From contig JAISZA010000155.1 in the NCBI GenBank assembly GCA_031269535.1, forward strand, positions 1 to 35,968: a stretch of 35,968 nucleotides of DNA, in the 5' to 3' direction. The number at the start of each line of letters is the position of its first letter. Within the stretch, counting starts at the first letter, position 1. Positions 7,971 to 16,227 of the stretch are shown in pieces. The notes beneath the pieces are model-generated. The model was not told the DNA's origin and ran no database searches. It was given only the letters and a program-made list of their open reading frames with translations. The translations under genes were made by a program, and so were the position numbers. Source of the stretch: Tannerellaceae bacterium (lineage in GTDB: Bacteria > Bacteroidota > Bacteroidia > Bacteroidales > Tannerellaceae).

Positions 7971-9362
7971 CTATGAATTGCTTTTCTCTTCAATTTCTTT
8001 TCCGTACCCGACAAGCTGTGCATCGGTAAGCTTATAGCGCGAAACAATGAAAGCAAGCAGCACGACTAATAAAGCCGGCAATGCAGCGAGCAAGACCCTG
8101 ATACCAAGCAAAGCAGCATCAGTTTGTACATTTAGTTCGGAGTTGAAGCCGGTAAGCGAAAGCACAATGCCCGGGACAAACCCTCCAAGCGCCAATCCGA
8201 ATTTGAAAAAGAAACCAATCAGCGCATTGGCGATCCCTGAAATACGTTTACCGGTTTGCCATTCGCCATAGGTGATGGCTTCGGGAATGAGTGACCAGAT
8301 AAAAGCTCCCACAACGCCAAATCCGATGGAGCGTATTGCCTGGAAGGCAAAAATCAGGCTTACCTGGCCGGCAGGAAGGATAAACAAACCCACGAACCCG
8401 ATAAACGAGATGGCAAGCGAAAGGTAGAGCAATCCTTTTTTTCCGAGTTTTTTGCGCAACAACGGCATGAACGGTAAGATAATCAGCGCCGGAAGGGCGG
8501 AAATCACATTGTAATATCCTACCAGGTTCTCATTTCCGAGATTGTATTTCACAAAATACGTAGCAGCCGAATTGGTGATAGCCATGATTGCAAATGCGGT
8601 AATAAACATAAACGAAATCACACGCAGGGGTTTATTGCGTACCACTTCGGTAAACAAATCGGTGAACTTTACTTTCGACTGCTCTTCCCTGGAAATGACC
8701 ACACGTTCTTTGACACCTGCAAATGAGAAGATCAGTGCGCAGAATCCTACCACTCCATAGATAATGATAGTTAACAACCAGCCGTTGCGCGCTTCGGGGG
8801 AATTCATCGTACCGGCAAATGCAATGACGATGGTCGGGACTCCGTAGGTGATGGCTACCTGCGCCACGTTCACAAGCCACATGCGTGTTGTCGTGAGTAT
8901 GGTCACTTCGTGCTGGTCGCGTGTCAAAGCGGCATTGAGTGCACCGAAAGGTACATTGACCGTTGTATAGACTATCGAAAGGGCTACGTAGGTCGCGCAG
9001 GCATAAACAATCTTCCCTGTCTCGCCGAAATCGGGAACAATGAAACAGGCTATCATCAGTATGGTAAGCGGCAAAGCCATGATAAGTAACCAGCCGCGGT
9101 ACTTGCCGAAACGGGTTGTGTGCATATCAATGATGGCGCCTACTACCGGGTCCCAGATGGCGTCGATGATGCGTACGCCCAGAAACATGGTGGCTGCAAT
9201 CGCAGGATTCAACCCATAGACATTGGTGTAGAAAAACAACAGATAAGTCGTTACCGTTTGGTAAATGAAGTTCTGTGCCATGTCACCCGAACCGAATGCG
9301 ATTCGTTCGCGCCATGAGAGTTTGTAAAAGCCTTTGGCTTCCGAAAAGGTGCTTGTATTCAT
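7971..9362 (-). CDS. GPH-family sugar:cation symporter (xyloside/xylo-oligosaccharide type)
   Basis: This 463-aa inner-membrane protein has about 12 hydrophobic segments. It shows the hallmarks of the glycoside-pentoside-hexuronide (GPH) branch of the major facilitator superfamily: WRERIAFGSGDMAQNFIYQ at the start, RIIDAIWDPVVGAIID near residue 75-90, and FGKYRGWLL after it. Relatives include XynP/YicJ-like xyloside and MelB-like transporters. Placed between the GH115-CE15 and GH10 genes, it most likely moves xylose, xylobiose or short (glucurono)xylo-oligosaccharides from periplasm to cytoplasm with H+ or Na+. The signal-less GH43 in the same operon could act on the imported oligosaccharides. 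A hexuronide substrate is the main alternative. It starts 12 bp downstream of the GH115-CE15 stop. Confidence 0.88.
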   Translation of the reverse strand: MNTSTFSEAKGFYKLSWRERIAFGSGDMAQNFIYQTVTTYLLFFYTNVYGLNPAIAATMFLGVRIIDAIWDPVVGAIIDMHTTRFGKYRGWLLIMALPLTILMIACFIVPDFGETGKIVYACATYVALSIVYTTVNVPFGALNAALTRDQHEVTILTTTRMWLVNVAQVAITYGVPTIVIAFAGTMNSPEARNGWLLTIIIYGVVGFCALIFSFAGVKERVVISREEQSKVKFTDLFTEVVRNKPLRVISFMFITAFAIMAITNSAATYFVKYNLGNENLVGYYNVISALPALIILPFMPLLRKKLGKKGLLYLSLAISFIGFVGLFILPAGQVSLIFAFQAIRSIGFGVVGAFIWSLIPEAITYGEWQTGKRISGIANALIGFFFKFGLALGGFVPGIVLSLTGFNSELNVQTDAALLGIRVLLAALPALLVVLLAFIVSRYKLTDAQLVGYGKEIEEKSNS

Positions 9363-9374
9363 TATTCGTTGATG

Positions 9375-12300
9375 TTATTTCCAGTATTTCAAAATAAATT
9401 CTTTAAACGCAGGGTAGTTCGGCCCTGCTTCGTGTCCTCCGTGGTGGCGACGGAAACCGATGTCGCCCGAAAGGTAGGCTTTGTCAGTGACCGGCATCGG
9501 TATTTTCTTCCCCTGATAATCCATGGTATCTCCCATCACAATGCCCTTTTTACCCAGTAATTCATAGACCGGACTTGCGGCAACTGCGGTGAGGTAGAGG
9601 CCGTAAGGGTCCACCCAGGCATCGCCCTGGGTAATGTCGCCGCTACCGATAAAGAGGGGACGGGGAGCGCAGAGCGCTACCAACGATTCGGCATCGACAG
9701 GCATTTGCAGCACTTTACGGGGCATATAGCCGTCTGTGCTGCTTTCGTCCACACCGGCATATCGCATGGCGTTGCCAGCCACCCAATGGTATTCCGAATC
9801 CCAGACGCAGTTTTCGAGGTCTTCGCCCCAATGCCTGCGGCTTTGTGCAACTCCCATTGCACCCGACGAACTGGGGAAAGCCGTGCTGATACGGGTATCG
9901 TAAGCCATCGCTACCAGGGTCGCTTTTCCGTAACGCGAATGTCCGGTGACGGCTATCTTTCTCGTATCAGCGAGCGCGTTGTTCTGTTCGAAGAAATCAA
10001 TGAAGCGGCTGATCCCCCACGACCAGGCCACCAGGGTTCCCCAATCGGCGGGTTTGCGCCAGGCTCCTTGATTGACTAAGCCGATGAGATAGCTTGTCAG
10101 CCCTTCTCCGTTATCGGGCTGGAGAGCGCCGGCATTGAAGTAGAGTACGCCGATGCCGGCAGGCGCCATCGTATTCCATAGGCTCTCATCACTTATCAGG
10201 AGGCCACTGCCGAAACTAAACGCATAGTTGATAACGACCGGTGTTTTCGTACCTTCGGGTACACTTGCCGGGATACGCAACGTACCACTCACGACAGGCG
10301 CGTTGCGTACCATGGGGAAAGCAGACACATCCGGCTTTCCCGTAATCTGGTACTGGCGGAAAGGAATCGTTTCGACCAGGCCGTTGCGGCTGAACACTTT
10401 TTTTACTTCTATCGGGTCGCTCACAGTCCATTCAATCTTCAACCCATCCGCTTCTTCAGGGATCGCTCCGTATATTTTCCGGACTTCTTCGAATATCGCT
10501 GCGCGGCGTTCAGGCCAGGATTGTGCGCTCAGGCCGTTCAGATCATGTAGTTTGAGTGGTTTATAGAATCTGGAGCCGGTATAATAATCGCCATTCGGTT
10601 CCCATTCGTTTACATAGTTTGTCCATAGGCCGAAAGCCGAGCGCACCGTATTGTAAAGAGATGGATTCGGTGCGCCTTCGTCAGGCGGCAATGCCGGATA
10701 GCTCAGTCCCAGTTGTTCCATCATCTGGTCGTGGTCCAGGCGCGTTGTGACGCCCTCGGCCGGTGGAACGGCAGGGAAGGGCGAATGGGTATCGACGTAG
10801 AAACTTTCCGGAGCGCCGAGATAGCTGGCTTTCAGTCCGCCGAAGTTGAGCAGGATTTTTTCAAACACGATACCGGGTTCGAGCACGCGGATGCGCAGTG
10901 TATGATTACCCGCTCCGCCAATCCTCATGGGAGTCGCCGTCCGGATGATGCGTTCGCCCTGCCACTTGCCGAGCGAGCCGTCGTAATGTCCGTTGAAATT
11001 AACGATTTCCTCTTTGCCTCCATCAATCGAAAGGGCATAACGTAGCCCCTTATTGGCATTGAAGTTCAGTGTGGGCGCCAGCCAGAGCTGCACGTCCACC
11101 TCGCCTTCCGGTGAAACGGTCAGTAAATCATATTCGAGGTAAACCGCTTCATCTTCTTTCGGATACACCTGCTGCGGGAAGGTGCTTACAGCCGACAGGG
11201 TTCTTCCCAGGTCGGGAATGATCTCCCAGCGGATTGAGCCGGCGCCTTGCGAACGGGCGAAATGACAGGCTTCTATCGAGATATACCCGTCCTTTTCTAT
11301 GAAGCGCTTCTCTTCCGGTACTTTGCGATAGACATACTCTACCTGGGGCATGATGCTGCGGGCGGGTTGTTGCCACGAAGTATAACCGATGCGTACCTGG
11401 TCCATCTGGTGCGCCCATTTACCGCCGGCGATATCCCGGTTGTAATGTTCTGTGAGCAACGAATCCCGGAGGAAACATTCTTTCACTTTGCCGGCATACG
11501 GATTGGCACGCATATCGTATGTTTTTGCATATTGTTTGTTCATCGCTAAGGCGTAGTACATCTCGTACAGGTTGCACATGCCGTTGATGGGAAAGAGCAC
11601 CAGCTCGTCGAAGGCATCGCGCCAGGCAGCCGGCAGTTGGTTATACAAACGAAAAGCGTCGAGCGCAAGTTGTTTGTAGTCGTTCACGACGGTTTCAAAT
11701 TCCTTGTAATTTTCAAGGCTGTATATTTTGTCATCCAGCAGTTCCGGCGTCACGCGGCTGTTGTATTTGGTGTAAAGATTGATGAGGCGGGCGGCTTCCC
11801 CGGCATATTTTCCGCCGAACTGTTGTGCGCACCATTCCTCTGTATAGTGCAAGAGGTTGCCAGGGCTGAAGCGGCTGGGATTCCATGCCATATCCAGGAA
11901 AAAGCTGATAGGAAATTCCATGGGTTTCAGATCGCCTACATTGACGACCCATAACCTGTCGACTCCATGCGTATAGGCCAGATTCATCTGTTCCCAGGTA
12001 CGTTGTATTTGGCTGACGTTAATCCATTTGTAGTTGCGCGGGCCGCCTACATAGTCGAAGTGGTAATACATGCCGTATCCGCCTTTGCGCCGGGGCGCGT
12101 TGATGTCGGGCAGTTTGCGCACATTGCCCCAGTTATCGTCGCAAAGCAGCAGCGTGACGTCGTCGGGGACGCGCATTCCTTTGTCGTAATAGTCTTGCAC
12201 TTCTTTATACAAAGCCCATACCTGGGGTCGTTCTTCCGCTTTCTTTCCGGTGACTTTGGCAATGATAGTGCGCTGGTCGCTGATGATGCGTTGCAGTAAG

Positions 12301-13271
12301 GCGATATTGGCTCCTTCACTCATGGGTTCGTCGCCGTCGCCACGCATACCGACAGTGACTACGGTTTCAAAGTCTTTCATCCGTTCTATGCCGCTGCGCC
12401 AGAATTCCTGCAAGACTTTCGGGTTCTTGTCATAGTCCCATGCTCCTTTTCCGTAGCGGTTCCATTCTTCGTGGGCGCGTCCCATCGGTTCATGATGCGA
12501 GGTGCCGATGACGATCCCCATCTCGTCGGCCAGGGGGCCATTCAGCGGATCGTCGTCGTAAAAAGCGTTGCCCCACATGGCCGGCCAGAAGAAATTACCT
12601 TTCAGGCGGAGGATCAGTTCGAAAATATGTACATACATTCCCGAATTGACGCCGCCGAATTTCTCTTCGCACCACGACTGGAATGCCGGCGCTTCGTCGT
12701 TAATAAAGATGCCCCGGTAGCGGACGGCAGGTTCGCCATCGGTGTAAGTACCGGGCCTGACATAGAGGTTTTCCTGAGGTACGACCGGCACATCCGCCCA
12801 CCAGTACCAGGGTGATACGCCGATTTGCCGCGAAAGTTCATAGATACCGTAAATCGTTCCTCGTTTATCGCTTCCGGAGACGACAAGGGCGGAAGTGATG
12901 CCTTCGACGGCGTTCGCTACAGTCTGTATCCTGTATTTCTCCCGTTTGCCTTCCAGTTCACTCCCCTCTATTTTGCCTTCTCTGATGAGGCGGTCGATAA
13001 GGGCCGATTTCCCTTTCGTCCCGATGATGAGGGCATAAGGGCTGTTGGCGGCAGGTGTGTTTCCCGTTACTTTGCGGAAGTCGTCTTTCAGGTCGTTTAT
13101 CGCGCGGACTACGCCTTTATCCTCGCCTTCGCCGGAGAGGATCGCTACCGGTTTGCCGTTAACCGCCAGTGGGAACCAGGTTTTGTCTCCCTGGGTGAAG
13201 ACAAATTGTTCCGTACCGGAAAGCCGGATTGTCGAAAGTAACAGGATTAAAAATGTTGTTAAACGTTTCAT
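9375..13271 (-). CDS. GH115 alpha-glucuronidase fused to CE15 glucuronoyl esterase
   Basis: This 1298-aa secreted protein has two enzyme domains. I start it at the ATG at 13271, which gives a clean signal peptide (MKRLTTFLILLLSTIRLSG); an in-frame TTG at 13352 would add 27 poor residues and overlap the GH43 gene. Residues about 20-860 are GH115, with segments such as RYRGIFINDEAP, FFWPAMWGNAFYDDD, GTSHHEPMGRAHEEW and GMRGDGDEPMSEG. GH115 removes (4-O-methyl)glucuronic acid from internal xylose units. Residues about 875-1298 resemble CE15 glucuronoyl esterases: nucleophile Ser1112 in TGHSRYGKAT (the GCSRxGK motif with His for Cys), SSSGAMG (1134-1140) and a C-terminal His cluster in FRRHHGGHEAG. 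CE15 hydrolyses ester links between glucuronate and lignin alcohols. Both domains therefore act on the same uronic-acid branch. The C-terminal domain could alternatively be a broader alpha/beta-hydrolase esterase. Confidence 0.9.
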   Translation of the reverse strand: MKRLTTFLILLLSTIRLSGTEQFVFTQGDKTWFPLAVNGKPVAILSGEGEDKGVVRAINDLKDDFRKVTGNTPAANSPYALIIGTKGKSALIDRLIREGKIEGSELEGKREKYRIQTVANAVEGITSALVVSGSDKRGTIYGIYELSRQIGVSPWYWWADVPVVPQENLYVRPGTYTDGEPAVRYRGIFINDEAPAFQSWCEEKFGGVNSGMYVHIFELILRLKGNFFWPAMWGNAFYDDDPLNGPLADEMGIVIGTSHHEPMGRAHEEWNRYGKGAWDYDKNPKVLQEFWRSGIERMKDFETVVTVGMRGDGDEPMSEGANIALLQRIISDQRTIIAKVTGKKAEERPQVWALYKEVQDYYDKGMRVPDDVTLLLCDDNWGNVRKLPDINAPRRKGGYGMYYHFDYVGGPRNYKWINVSQIQRTWEQMNLAYTHGVDRLWVVNVGDLKPMEFPISFFLDMAWNPSRFSPGNLLHYTEEWCAQQFGGKYAGEAARLINLYTKYNSRVTPELLDDKIYSLENYKEFETVVNDYKQLALDAFRLYNQLPAAWRDAFDELVLFPINGMCNLYEMYYALAMNKQYAKTYDMRANPYAGKVKECFLRDSLLTEHYNRDIAGGKWAHQMDQVRIGYTSWQQPARSIMPQVEYVYRKVPEEKRFIEKDGYISIEACHFARSQGAGSIRWEIIPDLGRTLSAVSTFPQQVYPKEDEAVYLEYDLLTVSPEGEVDVQLWLAPTLNFNANKGLRYALSIDGGKEEIVNFNGHYDGSLGKWQGERIIRTATPMRIGGAGNHTLRIRVLEPGIVFEKILLNFGGLKASYLGAPESFYVDTHSPFPAVPPAEGVTTRLDHDQMMEQLGLSYPALPPDEGAPNPSLYNTVRSAFGLWTNYVNEWEPNGDYYTGSRFYKPLKLHDLNGLSAQSWPERRAAIFEEVRKIYGAIPEEADGLKIEWTVSDPIEVKKVFSRNGLVETIPFRQYQITGKPDVSAFPMVRNAPVVSGTLRIPASVPEGTKTPVVINYAFSFGSGLLISDESLWNTMAPAGIGVLYFNAGALQPDNGEGLTSYLIGLVNQGAWRKPADWGTLVAWSWGISRFIDFFEQNNALADTRKIAVTGHSRYGKATLVAMAYDTRISTAFPSSSGAMGVAQSRRHWGEDLENCVWDSEYHWVAGNAMRYAGVDESSTDGYMPRKVLQMPVDAESLVALCAPRPLFIGSGDITQGDAWVDPYGLYLTAVAASPVYELLGKKGIVMGDTMDYQGKKIPMPVTDKAYLSGDIGFRRHHGGHEAGPNYPAFKEFILKYWK

Positions 13272-13272
13272 C

Positions 13273-14823
13273 TTATTGTTGTTTAATGTAGTTAAAGAAA
13301 TCAATATCCACATATCCTCCTGCTGCTTTCGTCGCGTAGTTGTAAATCGCAAAGCGATTACCCATGAAATGAACCAGGTTATATATCATGCGGAATTCCG
13401 TGCCCAGGCGCGTCCAGCTCTCCTGATCGAAGCTATAACGGAAGGTCGCCTTATCGGTGCGGAAGTCACAGTCCATACGCAGATAGACCCGGTTTCCGGT
13501 ACATCTAATCCTGCCTTTTTCTTCGTCCCGGTCTGTCATCACAAGAAATTTACCCGCACTTTCCATGCGTACCGAGATCAGTCCGGGTTCGGCGCAGAAA
13601 GCGCCTAAGCCGGCTACATCCCCCTCTTTCATCTGAGAAATATCCATGGCAATGATCCCGCTGCACCGGGGTCCTTCGGTACGTTGCGACAAGGTGTTAC
13701 GGGCCTGGAAGATGCTTTCCGTCACCTTCCCTGTCCTGAGCCTCAGGTAGCCCGGGCGTTCGGTGAGCGACCACAGGCTGTTATCGGGATTATGATTCCA
13801 TTGCCAGTTCAGTGCCAGCTTCCCGGTATCGAAGTGGTCGCTGACGACTAAAGGCGTTTCGGCATAGCCCTGCACCGGTTTTTCCATTATTTCAGGCACT
13901 TTCCCTTCTTGGTCGCCCAGGACAGGCCAGCCGTCTTCCCAGCGGCAAGGCATCAGTACAGGGACACGTCCTACGGCATTATGGTCTTGAAAGAGAAAGC
14001 CAAACCAGCGACCATCTTCCGTATCCACAAGGCACCCCTGGGCGATGCCTCTGCCATACAAATTAAGTGTGTCGGCGAGTATCGTTTTCGACTCGTAGGG
14101 CCCTTCTATGCGGTCTGAGCGGAAGCAGAGCTGGGTGCGGATGCCTCCGGCAGGCCACCATATCAGAAACATATAATACTTCCCATGGTATCTGCATAGA
14201 TGCGTCCCTTCCAGCAAGCCCTTATAGCCTTGCTCTTCTCCGTCAATGACGTTGGCATTGAATCCCTCCTTCACACCGCTGAGGTCGTTCTTTAGTTCCT
14301 TTATCCGGATATGTCCGGCGCCGTAAGCCAGCCAGACCTTTCCATCGTCGTCGAACAAGAGCGAGGCGTCGTGGTAATTCCCTTCAAACTCACCGGCTTT
14401 TTCCCATTTGCCGGACGGATTGCCGGTGGCATATATATAGGATTTCCGGGGCCTGTTGGTTGCAAAAAACACATAGAATTTACCTTTGTGATAGCGAAGC
14501 GACGAAGCCCACTGCCCTTGTCCATACACATTGCCTCCTTCGAGATCGTATAGCGGGCTGTCTTTTATTTCATCAAACACATAACTGATGATTTCCCAGT
14601 TTACGAGGTCTTTTGATTTCATAAGCGGCGCTCCCGGCATCAGATGCATCGTGGTACTCACCATATAGAAATCGCTCCCCACCCGGATGACATCCGGATC
14701 GGGGACATCTGCGTAAATTACGGGATTGGTAAACGTTGTCTTATTGTTGCCGGTCGTTTGCGCCGGCAGCGTATCCGGCAGGAAAACGGATAAAAAGAGG
14801 CATATACTTACTGCTGGTCTCAT
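13273..14823 (-). CDS. GH43 (subfamily 12-like) beta-xylosidase/arabinofuranosidase with C-terminal beta-sandwich
   Basis: This 516-aa secreted protein (signal peptide to about QA/QTTG at residue 22) has a GH43 propeller over residues 30-310. Base D42 lies in VPDPDVIRVG, D152 in NYHDASLLFDDDG, and acid E205 in LLEGTHLCRYHGKYY. Residues about 325-516 form the concanavalin-like C-terminal domain typical of two-domain GH43 xylosidases (SDHFDTGKLALNWQWNHNP, then W-x-L-x-x-R-PGYLRLRTG). The motif STTMHLMPGAP suggests subfamily 12, whose members I recall as arabinofuranosidases or xylosidases. It is predicted to be periplasmic, trimming arabinose or xylose. Its stop is one base before the GH115-CE15 ATG. 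Confidence 0.9.
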   Translation of the reverse strand: MRPAVSICLFLSVFLPDTLPAQTTGNNKTTFTNPVIYADVPDPDVIRVGSDFYMVSTTMHLMPGAPLMKSKDLVNWEIISYVFDEIKDSPLYDLEGGNVYGQGQWASSLRYHKGKFYVFFATNRPRKSYIYATGNPSGKWEKAGEFEGNYHDASLLFDDDGKVWLAYGAGHIRIKELKNDLSGVKEGFNANVIDGEEQGYKGLLEGTHLCRYHGKYYMFLIWWPAGGIRTQLCFRSDRIEGPYESKTILADTLNLYGRGIAQGCLVDTEDGRWFGFLFQDHNAVGRVPVLMPCRWEDGWPVLGDQEGKVPEIMEKPVQGYAETPLVVSDHFDTGKLALNWQWNHNPDNSLWSLTERPGYLRLRTGKVTESIFQARNTLSQRTEGPRCSGIIAMDISQMKEGDVAGLGAFCAEPGLISVRMESAGKFLVMTDRDEEKGRIRCTGNRVYLRMDCDFRTDKATFRYSFDQESWTRLGTEFRMIYNLVHFMGNRFAIYNYATKAAGGYVDIDFFNYIKQQ

Positions 14824-14852
14824 TTCTGAATCTTTCGTATTTGAATTTGCTC

Positions 14853-16208
14853 TTATCTGTTTGCCGCCTCATCAAAGCGTATCCAGTCTATTTCGATATG
14901 GCCCCGGCCTTCGAGCGAGATGAACAGGTCGTGCATGCCTGCCGGAGCGTCCGCGAGTGCACCGCTGACTTCCGTCCACGGTGGGCTGGAGTGAGGTATC
15001 GCGATTTCGGCAATCCGCTTTCCGTTCACTCCGTCTGTTCGTACCACCAGTTTACCGCCTGTTGCTGAGGAGACGAGGGCTTTCAGGATTTCCGGCTTGC
15101 TGTTTCCGAAATCCACCCGGTTGTATTGCACCCATGCGCCTGCTTCGTTCAGGATGGTTTTCCATCCCGCGAAGGTATTTTCCGGATGCAGGAAGCCGAT
15201 CGCTGCTCCTGTGTCGCTTAGCCGGCTGTAGCGGTCGGGATGTATTTCATTCCGGGCGTTGGTGAGGCCTACGCCGCGCAGGCTGGGGATTACTTTCCGG
15301 ATGCTGCCGTCGGGATTGAATGTCAGGGAATCTACGCGGACGGAGCGGTTTTTATCGAATTGAGGCGAGAGGTCGTTGTGATGATAAAATAAATACCATT
15401 GTCCTTTATACTCAATGATGGAGTGGTGATTCGTCCAGCATCCCGTGGGCGACTGGTCCATGATGACGCCTTTCATCCCGAAAGGGCCCAGGGGATTCTC
15501 TCCCATTGCATACACCAGAGATTCCGTACTGTCTTGCACCCATGGGAAGGTGAAATAATACCTGCCCTCGCGCTCGAATACAAACGGCCCTTCTTTGAGG
15601 CCCTTGTCGGGTAATTCGCGTATGACCACAGGCTCGGAGGCCAGCTCCAGCATATTCTCTTTCAGTCTGGCGCCCATCAGGTTGCCGAAACCCGCCCAAT
15701 AGATGTAAGCTTGTCCGTCTTTATCTGTCAGCGTACAAGGGTCGATGCCGTGTACTCCCCTGATGGGTTCGGCCTGCGGGACAAAAGGGCCGTATGGACG
15801 CTCCGCGATGGCCACACCGACCATTGAGCCGCGGCCAATCAGGGTATCCCGGACGCTTGCCGGGAAATAGAAGTAGTACTTACTGTTGCGATACACACAA
15901 TCGGGCGCCCACATGCTGTACGATTCCGGATCGACCCAGGGAACCTTGTCCTGGCTGATAATCACGCCGTGGTCGGCCCACTCCGTCAGGTCTTCCGACG
16001 AGAAGACATGGTAGTCGGCCATACAAAACCATTCCCGGAGCCGCTCGATGGGGCTGGGAATATCGTGCGAGGGATAAACATAGACTTTACCCTCAAAGAC
16101 CCTTGCTGTCGGGTCTGCCGTGAATTGATCGCGGATAAAGGGATTCTGGGCCGATAATGCGCCGGAGAGCAGCGTTATTGCAAATAGGGATGCATAGTGT
16201 TTTCTCAT
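14853..16208 (-). CDS. GH43 (subfamily 1-like) xylosidase with C-terminal CBM6, secreted
   Basis: This 451-aa protein has a signal peptide (MRKHYASLFAITLLSGALSAQ). A GH43 propeller follows, with D32 (TADPTARVF), D156 (HGIDPCTL) and E206 (LKEGPFVFEREG). Residues about 320-450 look like a CBM6 beta-sandwich (WVQYNRVDFG, then HIEIDWIRF at the end), which commonly binds xylan chain ends. It is a paralogue of the signal-less GH43 at 5800-6771, with the same DPxxxVFxGKxYxYPSHD opening, but this copy is exported. That gives the locus one periplasmic and one probably cytoplasmic version of the same activity, likely beta-xylosidase or exo-xylanase. It lies 19 bp downstream of the acetylesterase gene. 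Confidence 0.9.
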   Translation of the reverse strand: MRKHYASLFAITLLSGALSAQNPFIRDQFTADPTARVFEGKVYVYPSHDIPSPIERLREWFCMADYHVFSSEDLTEWADHGVIISQDKVPWVDPESYSMWAPDCVYRNSKYYFYFPASVRDTLIGRGSMVGVAIAERPYGPFVPQAEPIRGVHGIDPCTLTDKDGQAYIYWAGFGNLMGARLKENMLELASEPVVIRELPDKGLKEGPFVFEREGRYYFTFPWVQDSTESLVYAMGENPLGPFGMKGVIMDQSPTGCWTNHHSIIEYKGQWYLFYHHNDLSPQFDKNRSVRVDSLTFNPDGSIRKVIPSLRGVGLTNARNEIHPDRYSRLSDTGAAIGFLHPENTFAGWKTILNEAGAWVQYNRVDFGNSKPEILKALVSSATGGKLVVRTDGVNGKRIAEIAIPHSSPPWTEVSGALADAPAGMHDLFISLEGRGHIEIDWIRFDEAANR

Positions 16209-16227
16209 GGAACATGTATTTCAGGTA

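Noticed and set aside
13272..13352. Upstream TTG start giving the GH115-CE15 protein 27 extra residues
   Set aside because: The extension is not a signal peptide and overlaps the GH43 gene. The internal ATG at 13271 yields a normal signal peptide.
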